From: Emticicia agri
GTDB taxonomy: Bacteria > Bacteroidota > Bacteroidia > Cytophagales > Spirosomataceae
DNA: 64,000 nucleotides
Assembly (NCBI GenBank): GCA_945860265.1
Contig: CAMAQF010000006.1
Location: 1-64,000 of the forward strand
Reading direction: 5' to 3'
The position numbers and the translations under genes are program-made. The notes under the pieces were generated by a model, which was not told the origin of the DNA, searched no databases, and worked only from the letters and a program-made list of their open reading frames with translations. Below are positions 8,317 to 17,165 of the stretch, one piece after another; position 1 is the stretch's first letter; every line of letters begins with the position of its first letter.

Positions 8317-10437
8317 ATGAAAAATACGAAGACTTTCAACCATGTAAGCTACCTGTGGGATGAGCAAAAAGCCGCTGAATTGGCGGGTGATGAAGTAGCC
8401 TTGTTTATATATCGTTCAAATATTCTCGGTGCTGATTTGAGATTAACTAATTACGGAGGTGGGAATACCTCCGTAAAAATTATAGATAAAGACCCACTTA
8501 CGGGTGCTGGTACTGAGGTAATGTGGATAAAAGGTTCTGGAGGCGATATAGGTACGCTTACAAAATCGGGGTGTGCAGCACTTTACATGGAAAGACTCCT
8601 AAACCTCACCAAGGTATATCGTGGAATCGAGTTTGAAGATGAAATGGTTGAGCTATTTAATCATTGTATTTTTGATTTAGCTTCAAAAGCCCCATCAATA
8701 GATACGCCACTGCATGGGTTTTTACCCTTTAAACACATCGATCATCTTCACCCAGACGCTGCCATTGCTATTGCCGCCGCCAAAGATGGAAAGAAAATCA
8801 CCGAAGAATTATTCAATGGTGAAATTGGTTGGGTTGGCTGGCAACGCCCAGGTTTTGATTTGGGTTTACAGCTACAAACTTGTTTGGAAGAAGCAGCTAC
8901 TCGTGGTCTAAAATTACGTGGAATCATGCTTGGTTCTCACGGGCTTTTCACTTGGGGAGATACTGCCTACGAAAGTTATATTAATACACTCGAAGTGATT
9001 GAAAAATGTGCGGAATATTTAGAAAGTAATTATAAAAATGTTTTTGGTGGACAGAAAATAGAAAGCCTGCCGACCGATGCACGACAGTTGCAAGCCGCTA
9101 AAATTGCTCCAGTTTTAAGAGGTTTTTGTTCATCAGAACGAAAAATGATTGGGCATTTTACCGACGATGCACGAGTTTTAGAATTCATTAATTCAAATGA
9201 TTTGGACAGACTTGCTCCACTTGGAACTTCTTGCCCTGACCATTTTTTACGTACAAAAATATCACCTTTGGTTCTTGAATTAGATCCAAATCAAGATTTA
9301 ACAGATCTTTCGGTAATTAAAACTACGCTTACACCAGCATTTGAAGCTTATCGTGCGATGTACACCGAGTATTATAATACTTGCAAACATCCAAATTCGC
9401 CTGCTATGCGTGACCCAAATCCTGTCGTAATTTTATACCCAGGTGTAGGAATGTTTACTTTCTCAAAAGATAAAACAACGGCTCGTTTGGCATCAGAATA
9501 TTACATCAATGCCGTAAATGTAATGAAAGGTGCAGAAGCTGTTTCTGAATATACCTCTTTGCCGCGTCAAGAAGCATTTAATATCGAATATTGGTTATTG
9601 GAAGAAGCAAAATTACAGCGTATGCCAAAACCAAAAGCACTTTCTGGACGTGTTGCCTTGATTACAGGTTCGGCTGGCGGAATTGGTAAAGCAATTGCCA
9701 AGAAATTTGCTGAAGAAGGTGCTTGTGTAATCATCAATGATATTAATGAGGAGCGTTTGGAAAGTGCGAAAGCTGATTTTATCAAAACCTTTGGACGAGA
9801 TGCTGTTGCGGCTACTTTACTTAATGTTACCGATGCCGAAAGCACCGAAAAGGCATTTGATGCAACCTGCTTAGCCTTTGGCGGTGTTGATATTGTGATA
9901 AATAATGCTGGAATCAGTATCTCAAAATCAATTGCTGAACATAGCCTCGAAGAATGGGATAGATTATATGATATTTTGGTGAAAGGACAGTTCATTGTGT
10001 CGAAAGCGGGTATTGAAGTGATGAGAAAACAAGGTTTCGGCGGTGATATTGTAAATATTGTATCGAAAAATGCAGTAGTTGCGGGACCAAATAATGCAGG
10101 TTATGGCTCAGCAAAAGCAGCCCAAGCACACTTAACTCGGCTAATGGCTGCAGAGGTTGGAGTTGACAAGATTCGTGTAAATACTGTAAATCCAGACGCT
10201 GTAATTTCTGATTCGAATATTTGGGCAGGTGGTTGGGCCGACGGCCGTGCAAAAGCCTATGGCATTACTGTTGAAGAATTACCAGCATATTATGCCAAGC
10301 GTACATTGCTCAACGAAATTATATTACCAGTTGATATTGCCAATGCTTGTTTTGCCTTTGTCGGCGGACTTTTAAGTAAAACAACAGGCAACGCCCTCAA
10401 TGTTGATGGTGGTGTAGCTATGGGTTTTTATAGATAA
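8317..10437 (+). CDS. Bifunctional class II aldolase/short-chain dehydrogenase (rhamnulose-1-phosphate aldolase type)
   Basis: A 706-residue cytoplasmic fusion. Residues 1-430 form a class II aldolase/adducin domain with NYGGGNTSVK, WIKGSGGDIG, the zinc ligands in DTPLHGFLPFKHIDHLHPD, and SHGLFTWGD. Residues 440-706 form an SDR domain with ALITGSAGGIGKAIA, NNAGIS and the YGSAKAA catalytic Tyr/Lys. Fusions of this design cleave rhamnulose-1-phosphate (or a related ketose phosphate) and process lactaldehyde. It ends the carbohydrate cluster and is followed by a terminator. No rhamnose isomerase (RhaI) or kinase is seen in the window, so the true substrate may differ from L-rhamnose. The fusion itself is secure from the motifs. 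Confidence 0.88.
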   Translation: MKNTKTFNHVSYLWDEQKAAELAGDEVALFIYRSNILGADLRLTNYGGGNTSVKIIDKDPLTGAGTEVMWIKGSGGDIGTLTKSGCAALYMERLLNLTKVYRGIEFEDEMVELFNHCIFDLASKAPSIDTPLHGFLPFKHIDHLHPDAAIAIAAAKDGKKITEELFNGEIGWVGWQRPGFDLGLQLQTCLEEAATRGLKLRGIMLGSHGLFTWGDTAYESYINTLEVIEKCAEYLESNYKNVFGGQKIESLPTDARQLQAAKIAPVLRGFCSSERKMIGHFTDDARVLEFINSNDLDRLAPLGTSCPDHFLRTKISPLVLELDPNQDLTDLSVIKTTLTPAFEAYRAMYTEYYNTCKHPNSPAMRDPNPVVILYPGVGMFTFSKDKTTARLASEYYINAVNVMKGAEAVSEYTSLPRQEAFNIEYWLLEEAKLQRMPKPKALSGRVALITGSAGGIGKAIAKKFAEEGACVIINDINEERLESAKADFIKTFGRDAVAATLLNVTDAESTEKAFDATCLAFGGVDIVINNAGISISKSIAEHSLEEWDRLYDILVKGQFIVSKAGIEVMRKQGFGGDIVNIVSKNAVVAGPNNAGYGSAKAAQAHLTRLMAAEVGVDKIRVNTVNPDAVISDSNIWAGGWADGRAKAYGITVEELPAYYAKRTLLNEIILPVDIANACFAFVGGLLSKTTGNALNVDGGVAMGFYR

Positions 10438-10444
10438 AATAATT

Positions 10445-10478
10445 AAGCCGAGTTGATTCTAAATCGCTCGGCTTTTTT
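10445..10478 (+). terminator. Intrinsic terminator after the aldolase gene
   Basis: The arms aagccgag (10445-10452) and ctcggctt (10467-10474) are exact reverse complements with a 14-base loop, followed by TTTT. It closes the carbohydrate cluster. Confidence 0.85.
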
Positions 10479-10942
10479 AGTTTTTCAATTAAATTATAAA
10501 TTTTATAATCTTAAGTGTAAACAATTACTTTCCGTATTTTTGATTGTATTCCAATCGGTTTTATTTAATCTTTTAAGGCATACGATGAGACAAATTTATA
10601 ATACCTCCAAAGTCTATTTTTGAAGAGTATGAAGGAAAGCATAACCTACAATTACTACAAGATTAATTTCGAAAGCTTACCTATCAAGCTAAGTAAAAAT
10701 AGGATTCAGCTGCTAATACTTTCGTCATTTATACTCAATATTAAGTTCGATATTTTCCTACAATACTCATCATTTTCGGTTTTATTGAAAGTTTTTTAGT
10801 GAATTCTTCTATTAGACTGTTCAAGTAAATCCTTTATAATTTGCCTTGTTTTATTATAAAAAAATAATTTTGATTATCCGCCACAATTTCACAAACTTTC
10901 CACTTTAGTACCTTCGAAACTTATTAAATCTTCAAATCGCCC
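10479..10942. other. Gene-poor gap, 464 bp
   Basis: The sequence is AT-rich. A 56-codon open frame at 10629-10799 has no recognisable motif and is not called. A near-promoter word taccttcg lies at about 10909-10916, before the pseudogene start, and may be the old promoter of that gene. Nothing else was seen. Confidence 0.4.
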
Positions 10943-11457
10943 ATGAATGCCTTCTTTTCTCGTCTAAAAGCCAATAGCTTTGTGCGTGTTGTTTCCCTAC
11001 ATTTAGTGGTGCTCTTTCACTGGTATATACAGAAGAAGATAATTTTTTGAAAGTTCGCCTACAATTTTTAACTCGAAACGGTGAGCCAATAGGAGGGATT
11101 CTTAAACAAAATCAGCTTGTAGATGTAAAAGTAAGTATAAGCAGTACACTCGGTACACCCATTGAAAACGTTGTTGTGACTGATATGCTACCAGCAGCAT
11201 TTGAGATTGAAAATCTACGTTTGAACGAAAATCGAACTATGACTTGGAAAAAAAATGCATCAACACCGCAACATTTCGATATTCGTGATGATGGAATCAA
11301 CTTCTACATCACAGCCGACGCCACTGATTAAACTTTCTATTATTTGGTAAGAGTTGTATCTCGAGGTAAATTTATTCTTGGACCAGTTTCAGCTGACGCC
11401 ATGTATAACGGTGATTACCGAAGCTATAGCGGTGGTGGAAATGTGGTAGTGGAGTAA
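10943..11457 (+). pseudogene. Remnant of a bacterial alpha-2-macroglobulin gene
   Basis: The right part, from about 11011, reads SLVYTEEDNFLKVRL and continues through QNQLVDVKVSISS and VVVTDMLPAAFEIE to RVVSRGKFILGPV and YNGDYRSYSGGGNVVVE, ending at 11457. That is the usual C-terminal end of Bacteroidota alpha-2-macroglobulins, large envelope protease inhibitors. A TAA at 11329-11331 interrupts it. An ATG at 10943 starts a signal-peptide-like MNAFFSRLKANSFVRVVS in another frame, which I take as the original N-terminus. If so, well over 1,000 codons have been deleted between the two ends. The C-terminal identity is fairly firm; joining the N-terminal piece to it is inference. Confidence 0.75.
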
Positions 11458-11460
11458 ATA

Positions 11461-11496
11461 AAAAGTCCTCAAAAATTTAAACTTTTGAGGACTTTT
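11461..11496. terminator. Bidirectional terminator
   Basis: The arms aaaagtcctcaaaa (11461-11474) and ttttgaggactttt (11483-11496) are exact reverse complements with an 8-base loop and T runs on both strands. It separates the alpha-2-macroglobulin remnant from the convergent secreted-protein gene. Confidence 0.88.
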
Positions 11497-11510
11497 TGTA
11501 AATATTTGTA

Positions 11511-13679
11511 TTATTTCCTTGCTCTAAACTCAATTCTCGTAGAGCCGTGGCATGGACGAGAGTTTGGCAACATACCAGGCTGTGCTTGAAGATGAGCCGG
11601 AAATGAAGTGATTTTGCCAGTAAAGGTTGTCGCTGTTGTTGAAATCGTTTCTACATTTTCGTTATACCATGATAAACCTTGTCCCGAGAGTAGAGTCCCA
11701 TTCCATGAGGCAGTAAAAGTCTCACCTACACCATAATACTCTTTATTTAAAATTATATCTCGATTATTTTCGGGGCAGTCAATTGGAGCGTTATCGTGCT
11801 CGCACGTACTGGTATAACCTTGATATTCAAAATCTTCATAACCTTCTTTAAAAACTTTCACTACAAAATACGCATTGCCATTATTTGGTAGGTTATTTTT
11901 GGTTATAAGGGTATTACCATTAAAACTAAATTCAATTTTTGGATCAAGGTTTTGAACCGAAATCTTGTATTGACCTAAATCAGTATTTGGCGTAAAAGGC
12001 ATGAATTTAAATTTCATACCACCCTCACGGCACTCATTATTAACCTTAATTTGGATTGGGTTGGCATTAATTTCTCCAGAGGAACTACAGCCCGCTAAAT
12101 TGATATCAATAATTGTTCCAAATTCGCTATTAAAACCATTGATTAAATCAACATTTTTGGTCGCTCCGTAGTGGATTGATGAATTTTTAGTTACTCTATC
12201 TGACGAAGTAATACTTTGGGATGCCAGTACATCTGAATTAACTGCTACCAAATCAATTGAGGTTATAAGATCAGCAAGGCATGTAAAATTTATTTTCGTA
12301 AACCAAATGTCTCTGTTGTTCTGAGAACTAAAATGGTTTCCCACCACATCTCCATCCGTTGATTGAGTTGTACCGATACCGATAAAAGCTCCCTCGCCGG
12401 TTTCAACGATTCCATTTCCTTCATCATCTGATGAGCCACCGAGTGTTTTTGACCAAATAAAATCAAAATTATTGCTCACTTTCATGAACAGCACATCGTA
12501 TTTTCCATTATTATTTGAAGGGATTCGATTGCGGTCACGAATATCCCCATTATTTGACCTTGTAGAACCTGCAATCGCAAAATTGCCATCACGAGTCGCT
12601 ATTAATTCATTGATAATATCATGACCCGCTCCCCCAAACATTTTTTTGTTTTGTATATCTCCATTTGAATTGAGTTTCATCAACCAAATATTTTCTTCAA
12701 AATTATTGGGAAAAATATCTGACGAGACAAATTGGAAATCATAATCCGAAGAGTTAGAGGTCAGGCCAATAATAATATCTCCGTTAGGTTGTGCCAATAC
12801 TTTACGAGCTTCATCTCTTTGATTTCCGCCAAAGGTCTTTTTCCAAACAACATTCATAGACCCATCAATTTTTATAGCTACAATATCTTTACCACCTTTA
12901 TTTGGACCAAAATCATTATCATTTGATGTGGAGGAACCAACAATAATAAAGCCACTGTCTGAGGTCTTTTTCATATCAAAACCCGCTTCGTCACCACTCC
13001 CGCCAATACATTTTTTTGAGAGTAAAGTCCCGTTTTGGTCTAATTTAGCAAGCCATAGATCTTGATTAAACCCAAATGTATTTTTTTCAGAATTGGCTAT
13101 GTCACCATTAGAAGAACCCGTATAGGAGAGTAACATCATATTGCCATCATTGGTGGGTAAAATTTTTATCGGAATATCTTCACCATCACCACCGAAGGTC
13201 TTGAACCAAATCATATTACCATCTTCATTAAGTTTAGCTACCAAAATATCAACGTTTCCTTTGTTTTGTATTGGAGAAATCTTGAGCGAATTGGAATTAT
13301 TGAATCTGAGATTTGAATAGTTATTAATTCGGGCTATCAAAATGTAGCTCCTATCAGGATTTTGAATTACATCTTGAGCCTTAAAACCAGTCCAGGCATT
13401 ATCACCAGATACAGTTGTTTCCCAAATAATGTCACCCAAGTAGCCCATTTTTGAAACCCATACAGCCTCAAGACCGCTTAAGCTTTTTTTTCCCATAGCA
13501 ATATAATTTCCATCTTGGGTAGGAATTATTTTTGTGCCTTCATCTCCATAGTAATCGTTCCAACCATAGCATTTCTGCCATTCAAGGTTAGTCGGGAAAC
13601 CTTGTCCAACTACTTGCAGACTACAAATCGACAGAAAGATAGATAATATAAACTTGGGGCTGACTTTTTTCCTAAACAT
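11511..13679 (-). CDS. Secreted repeat protein, beta-propeller-like blades
   Basis: A 722-residue exported protein with a Sec signal peptide ending near VVGQG (about residue 26). Residues 40-470 hold at least six repeats of the form W-x-K-x-[FY]-GG-x-x-x-DE, then T-x-DG-[NG]-[FY]-I-x-x-G-x-[ST]-x-S-x-D-G-D, a pattern common in Bacteroidota surface proteins and likely to fold as a beta-propeller. After residue 480 comes a region with GEINANPIQIKVNNEC and beta-rich segments of unknown fold. No type IX sorting tail is evident. There is no near neighbour on the same strand, so it is probably monocistronic, with hairpin terminators at both borders. Function is unknown; adhesion or surface binding would be a guess. 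Confidence 0.7.
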   Translation of the reverse strand: MFRKKVSPKFILSIFLSICSLQVVGQGFPTNLEWQKCYGWNDYYGDEGTKIIPTQDGNYIAMGKKSLSGLEAVWVSKMGYLGDIIWETTVSGDNAWTGFKAQDVIQNPDRSYILIARINNYSNLRFNNSNSLKISPIQNKGNVDILVAKLNEDGNMIWFKTFGGDGEDIPIKILPTNDGNMMLLSYTGSSNGDIANSEKNTFGFNQDLWLAKLDQNGTLLSKKCIGGSGDEAGFDMKKTSDSGFIIVGSSTSNDNDFGPNKGGKDIVAIKIDGSMNVVWKKTFGGNQRDEARKVLAQPNGDIIIGLTSNSSDYDFQFVSSDIFPNNFEENIWLMKLNSNGDIQNKKMFGGAGHDIINELIATRDGNFAIAGSTRSNNGDIRDRNRIPSNNNGKYDVLFMKVSNNFDFIWSKTLGGSSDDEGNGIVETGEGAFIGIGTTQSTDGDVVGNHFSSQNNRDIWFTKINFTCLADLITSIDLVAVNSDVLASQSITSSDRVTKNSSIHYGATKNVDLINGFNSEFGTIIDINLAGCSSSGEINANPIQIKVNNECREGGMKFKFMPFTPNTDLGQYKISVQNLDPKIEFSFNGNTLITKNNLPNNGNAYFVVKVFKEGYEDFEYQGYTSTCEHDNAPIDCPENNRDIILNKEYYGVGETFTASWNGTLLSGQGLSWYNENVETISTTATTFTGKITSFPAHLQAQPGMLPNSRPCHGSTRIEFRARK

Positions 13680-13831
13680 ATTAAATCAAATAATTTTATG
13701 ATTGAAAATAACAAGCATTTATAAATAGCGAATTGTCTACATGAAATAAAATAACAAAATCAGTGCCAAAAGTAGAACTTACCGATTCTTGATTGATGAA
13801 TCGATCGAAAAGTGCCGTTTGATTGTAAAAT

Positions 13832-13875
13832 AATAAAGAGCTTAAAATTGTGCAAACAATTTTAAGCTCTTTATT
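13832..13875. terminator. Bidirectional terminator, perfect 20-bp stem
   Basis: The arms 13832-13851 and 13856-13875 are exact reverse complements with a gcaa tetraloop and A/T-rich ends. On the minus strand it follows the glmM stop codon closely, which fits its use as the glmM terminator. Confidence 0.9.
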
Positions 13876-13919
13876 ATTTAAACTATATATATGACGCCTA
13901 AAGATGAGGCTAAAAGTAA

Positions 13920-15323
13920 TTATTGAGAGATAAGCTCTTTTATATCTCTTATGATTTTGTCAGCTAGATTCGAAGCAGTTGTTTCTAATTCTGATTCAGC
14001 ATAAATTCTGATGATAGGTTCAGTATTTGATTTACGCAAATGAACCCATTCTTTTTCAAAGTTAATCTTTACACCGTCTTCTATATTGATTGGATAGCGT
14101 TCGTATTTCGCTTTTATTTCTTCCAAGATGCTGTCAACATCTAAATCTGTTGTAAGTTCGACTTTCTTTTTTGAAATATAATAGTTTGGGTAGGTGTTTC
14201 GCAATAATCCAATAGGTTTATTAACTTTAGCCAAATGGCTCAAAAAGAGAGCAATACCTACCAATGCATCACGACCGTAATGAAACTCAGGATATATAAT
14301 GCCTCCGTTGCCTTCACCACCAATGATTGCACCAACCTCTTTCATTTTGGTCACAACGTTTACTTCGCCAACTGCGGCTGAATGATAAGTTCCGCCTGCT
14401 TTTATGGTTACATCTTTCAATGCTAAGGTCGAAGAAAGGTTTGAAACAGTTATCAAACCTTCTTTATTTGGAGCATTTTGCAAAATATAGTCTGCAACGG
14501 CCACGAGCGTATATTCTTCGCCAAACGGTTCTCCATCTTCGTTGATAAATGCTAATCTATCTACATCAGGGTCAACAACAATTCCTAAATCATAGCTTCC
14601 TTTGCGAAGTTCACTCGAAATTTCTCTTAAATTTTCTGGCAATGGCTCAGGATTATGAGCAAAAATACCAGTTGGTTCACAATTTATCTTCTTGATTTCG
14701 CTTACACCCAAAGCTTCTAATAACATCGGCACAGCTATACCGCCTGAAGAGTTTATGGCATCAACACAAATCTTGAAATTCGCTTTTGCAATGGCATCTT
14801 TATCAACCAATGGTAAATCTAAAATCATTTCTATGTGTTTTAGTAAATAAGAATCGTTGATTTCAACTTTCCCTAAACTTTTCACATCAGCATATTCTGC
14901 ACTTTCGTTATTGGCGATCACCAATAATGCTTCTCCATCTGCTCCCGAAATAAACTCACCTTTTTCGTTGAGTAATTTGAGGGCATTCCATTGAATTGGA
15001 TTATGACTAGCGGTAAGAATGATTCCACCTAAGGCATTTTCAAGAGGAACCGCAATTTCTACAGTAGGAGTAGTAGATAGGCCTAAATCAATTACATGAA
15101 ATCCCATTCCTACGAGTGTGGCAGATACCAAATCGGAAACCATTTTGCCTGATAAACGGGCGTCTCTTCCAATTACAACACGAAGTGGTTTTTCTGAATT
15201 TTTATTTTTAAGCCATGAACCGTAAGCAGCAGTAAATTTGACAACATCCAAAGGGGTTAAGGAATCGCCACTTTTTCCGCCAATAGTTCCTCGAATGCCC
15301 GAAATTGATTTTATTAGAGTCAA
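13920..15323 (-). CDS. glmM: Phosphoglucosamine mutase
   Basis: A 467-residue cytoplasmic alpha-D-phosphohexomutase. The phosphoserine loop is ILTASHNPIQWNALK near residue 100, the metal-binding loop is DPDVDRLAF near residue 241, the sugar-binding loop is GGEGNGGIIYPE near residue 330, and the C-terminal phosphate-binding loop is RKSNTEPIIRIY. GlmM converts glucosamine-6-phosphate to glucosamine-1-phosphate for peptidoglycan and LPS synthesis. The N-terminal SISGIRGTIGG fits the Bacteroidota GlmM/phosphomannomutase group, so phosphomannomutase activity is the alternative. It is transcribed alone between a TATCTTTG promoter word and a strong terminator. Confidence 0.88.
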   Translation of the reverse strand: MTLIKSISGIRGTIGGKSGDSLTPLDVVKFTAAYGSWLKNKNSEKPLRVVIGRDARLSGKMVSDLVSATLVGMGFHVIDLGLSTTPTVEIAVPLENALGGIILTASHNPIQWNALKLLNEKGEFISGADGEALLVIANNESAEYADVKSLGKVEINDSYLLKHIEMILDLPLVDKDAIAKANFKICVDAINSSGGIAVPMLLEALGVSEIKKINCEPTGIFAHNPEPLPENLREISSELRKGSYDLGIVVDPDVDRLAFINEDGEPFGEEYTLVAVADYILQNAPNKEGLITVSNLSSTLALKDVTIKAGGTYHSAAVGEVNVVTKMKEVGAIIGGEGNGGIIYPEFHYGRDALVGIALFLSHLAKVNKPIGLLRNTYPNYYISKKKVELTTDLDVDSILEEIKAKYERYPINIEDGVKINFEKEWVHLRKSNTEPIIRIYAESELETTASNLADKIIRDIKELISQ

Positions 15324-15357
15324 TATAAATAAAGGTTTTAGTTAAATTTTAATCTTG

Positions 15358-15365
15358 CAAAGATA
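15358..15365 (-). promoter_or_regulatory. Putative -7 promoter element for glmM
   Basis: On the minus strand these bases read TATCTTTG, matching the Bacteroidota sigma-70 -7 consensus TAnnTTTG, 34 bp before the glmM start. No clear TTG -33 element was seen. The rest of the 400-bp gap (15324-15723) is AT-rich and shows no gene. Confidence 0.6.
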
Positions 15366-15723
15366 CGAAAAACATATTAATGTTTGAAATTAATTTGTAG
15401 TAAGTAGTGAGATAGATATAATTGACAATTGTAAAAGTGTTTAAGTAATTGATTAAGTAAACTACCCAAGAGTGGATTTTCAATTAATGACTATACACTC
15501 ATTACTGATATGCAAGAGCCAATATAAAGAATTTGAGACGGTTCGATACAACGATAAAAGTTTGATTATCAAACATTTAATTTTTGTCTAAGTACTTAGT
15601 TTTAATGCCAAATTGAATGTTGTAATAATATAATTTAAATGTTATTATCCGAAAATTGTAGATGAATGTTTATTTTATATATTAATTTTACGTTTTAGCG
15701 AATACAGATAAAATTAAAGAATT

Positions 15724-16332
15724 ATGGGCTTATTTAAGGGCTATTTTCAAATCATTGTGGTATTGGTAACAATAATATTAACCATTTTTTTGTGGGAAAA
15801 ATTTAAAAACTTTAGCCCATTTGCTATCAAAGATATTCAGACATCCCATAATTTGGTATTGAAAGAAATGACTGTGCTAGGTAAACTCGAATTATCAAAT
15901 TTTTCTTTCAGAGATGTAGTGGAACAAGAATTAGTACGAGATTATCTGCCGAACCCAAAGGCAATTTTGATCGTACAAGGCGAGGCTATTGGCTGTTTAG
16001 ATTTAACTAAAATAAAACCTGATGATGTTGCTACTAAAGATGATACATTGATTGTGCATCTACCTGAGCCTGAGCTTTGTAGCTACCGAATCGATCATAG
16101 TAAATCGAGGATTTATGATACAGAATATGCTTTTATGAACGAGCAAGCGTTGATAAATGAAGCATACACAAGTGCTGAAGCAAAAATTAAGCAATCGGCA
16201 CTTGATATGGGGATTCTGGAACAAACCAAGAAAAATGCCGAGTTGGTATTGAAGCCTTTACTCGAAAGTATATCAGGTAAAAAGGTAGTACTTCTGTTTG
16301 AAATGAAAGCCACTTTAGAACGGATCAAGTAA
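15724..16332 (+). CDS. DUF4230-like membrane-anchored protein
   Basis: A 202-residue protein with one N-terminal membrane segment (about residues 8-24, IIVVLVTIILTIFLW) and the rest presumably outside the cytoplasm. The body reads LVLKEMTVLGKLELSNFSFRDVVE, then IVQGEAIGCLDLTKI and a long helix ending AELVLKPLLESISGKKVVLLFE. This order of a beta-rich domain followed by a C-terminal helix matches the DUF4230 family of unknown function. It stands alone between glmM and upp, with no operon partner. Family assignment is by pattern only. Confidence 0.65.
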   Translation: MGLFKGYFQIIVVLVTIILTIFLWEKFKNFSPFAIKDIQTSHNLVLKEMTVLGKLELSNFSFRDVVEQELVRDYLPNPKAILIVQGEAIGCLDLTKIKPDDVATKDDTLIVHLPEPELCSYRIDHSKSRIYDTEYAFMNEQALINEAYTSAEAKIKQSALDMGILEQTKKNAELVLKPLLESISGKKVVLLFEMKATLERIK

Positions 16333-16442
16333 TGGTTCCTGGTGAACTGGTTATTGGTAAACTGATAGTTTTCTTTCCAAGTAATCAATTCACCAATAAT
16401 AAATTCTCTTTTAACAATTAACTAATTTGCCAGTAACCAAAT

Positions 16443-17087
16443 CTAAATTTTCTCTCCAAAAGCCAAGTCTCCTGCATCGCCTAGACCTGGAACAATATAT
16501 GATTTTGAGTTCATTTCATCATCAATATCACCCACCCAAAGGTGGCATTGCGGTAAGTGTGTCTGTATGAATCTCACTCCATATTGACTCGCAATGGCCG
16601 AAACAATATGAGTTTTAGCTGGAACTCCATATCTTAGCATTGCATGATAGGCTTTTTCAATAGATTTGCCGGTAGCCAACATTGGGTCGCTAATAATTAT
16701 CACTTTACCGTTAATGTCTGGACTCGTAATATAGTCCATTTCTATTTCAAACGCTTCTTTTTCATCATGTTTACCTCTGTAAGCCCCAATAAAAGCATTT
16801 TCTGCCTTATCGAAGTAATTCAGTAGCCCTTGATGCAATGGTAAACCCGCCCGTAGAATCGTTAGCAAAACTACATCTTGAGAAAGATGATATGTTTTCT
16901 TGATACCGAGTTGAGTAGAAACTTCTTGCTTCTGAAAATTTAATGTCTTTGAGATTTCGTAAGCAAAAACTTCACCCAGACGCTCTAAGTTTCGACGGAA
17001 TCGCATCGAATCTTTTTGTATTTGTTCGTCTCTCAACTCTGAAAGAAAGTGATTGGCTAAGGAGTTATTTTCGGTTAAAGTTAACAT
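16443..17087 (-). CDS. upp: Uracil phosphoribosyltransferase
   Basis: A 214-residue cytoplasmic enzyme of pyrimidine salvage that makes UMP from uracil and PRPP. The PRPP-binding loop appears as VIIISDPMLATGKSIEKA near residue 130, and the C-terminal uracil-binding GLGDAGDLAFGEKI is complete. The length equals the family norm of about 210 residues. It is convergent with the DUF4230 gene, and its 5' neighbour is the RemB-like gene on the same strand, 78 bp upstream, so the two may be co-transcribed. Confidence 0.95.
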   Translation of the reverse strand: MLTLTENNSLANHFLSELRDEQIQKDSMRFRRNLERLGEVFAYEISKTLNFQKQEVSTQLGIKKTYHLSQDVVLLTILRAGLPLHQGLLNYFDKAENAFIGAYRGKHDEKEAFEIEMDYITSPDINGKVIIISDPMLATGKSIEKAYHAMLRYGVPAKTHIVSAIASQYGVRFIQTHLPQCHLWVGDIDDEMNSKSYIVPGLGDAGDLAFGEKI

Positions 17088-17165
17088 GATAAATGGAGAA
17101 TTTATAATTGAAAATGACGAAATGAAATTTCATAAATGTTAAGATATAGTCTAAATTGTAGAAAA

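Noticed and set aside
8317..10437. Firm call of L-rhamnose catabolism
   Set aside because: The aldolase/SDR fusion supports it, but RhaI, a kinase and a rhamnose regulator were not seen in the window.
10629..10799. 56-codon open frame MKESITYNYYKINFES...
   Set aside because: Short, AT-rich, no motif, no promoter or terminator pairing.
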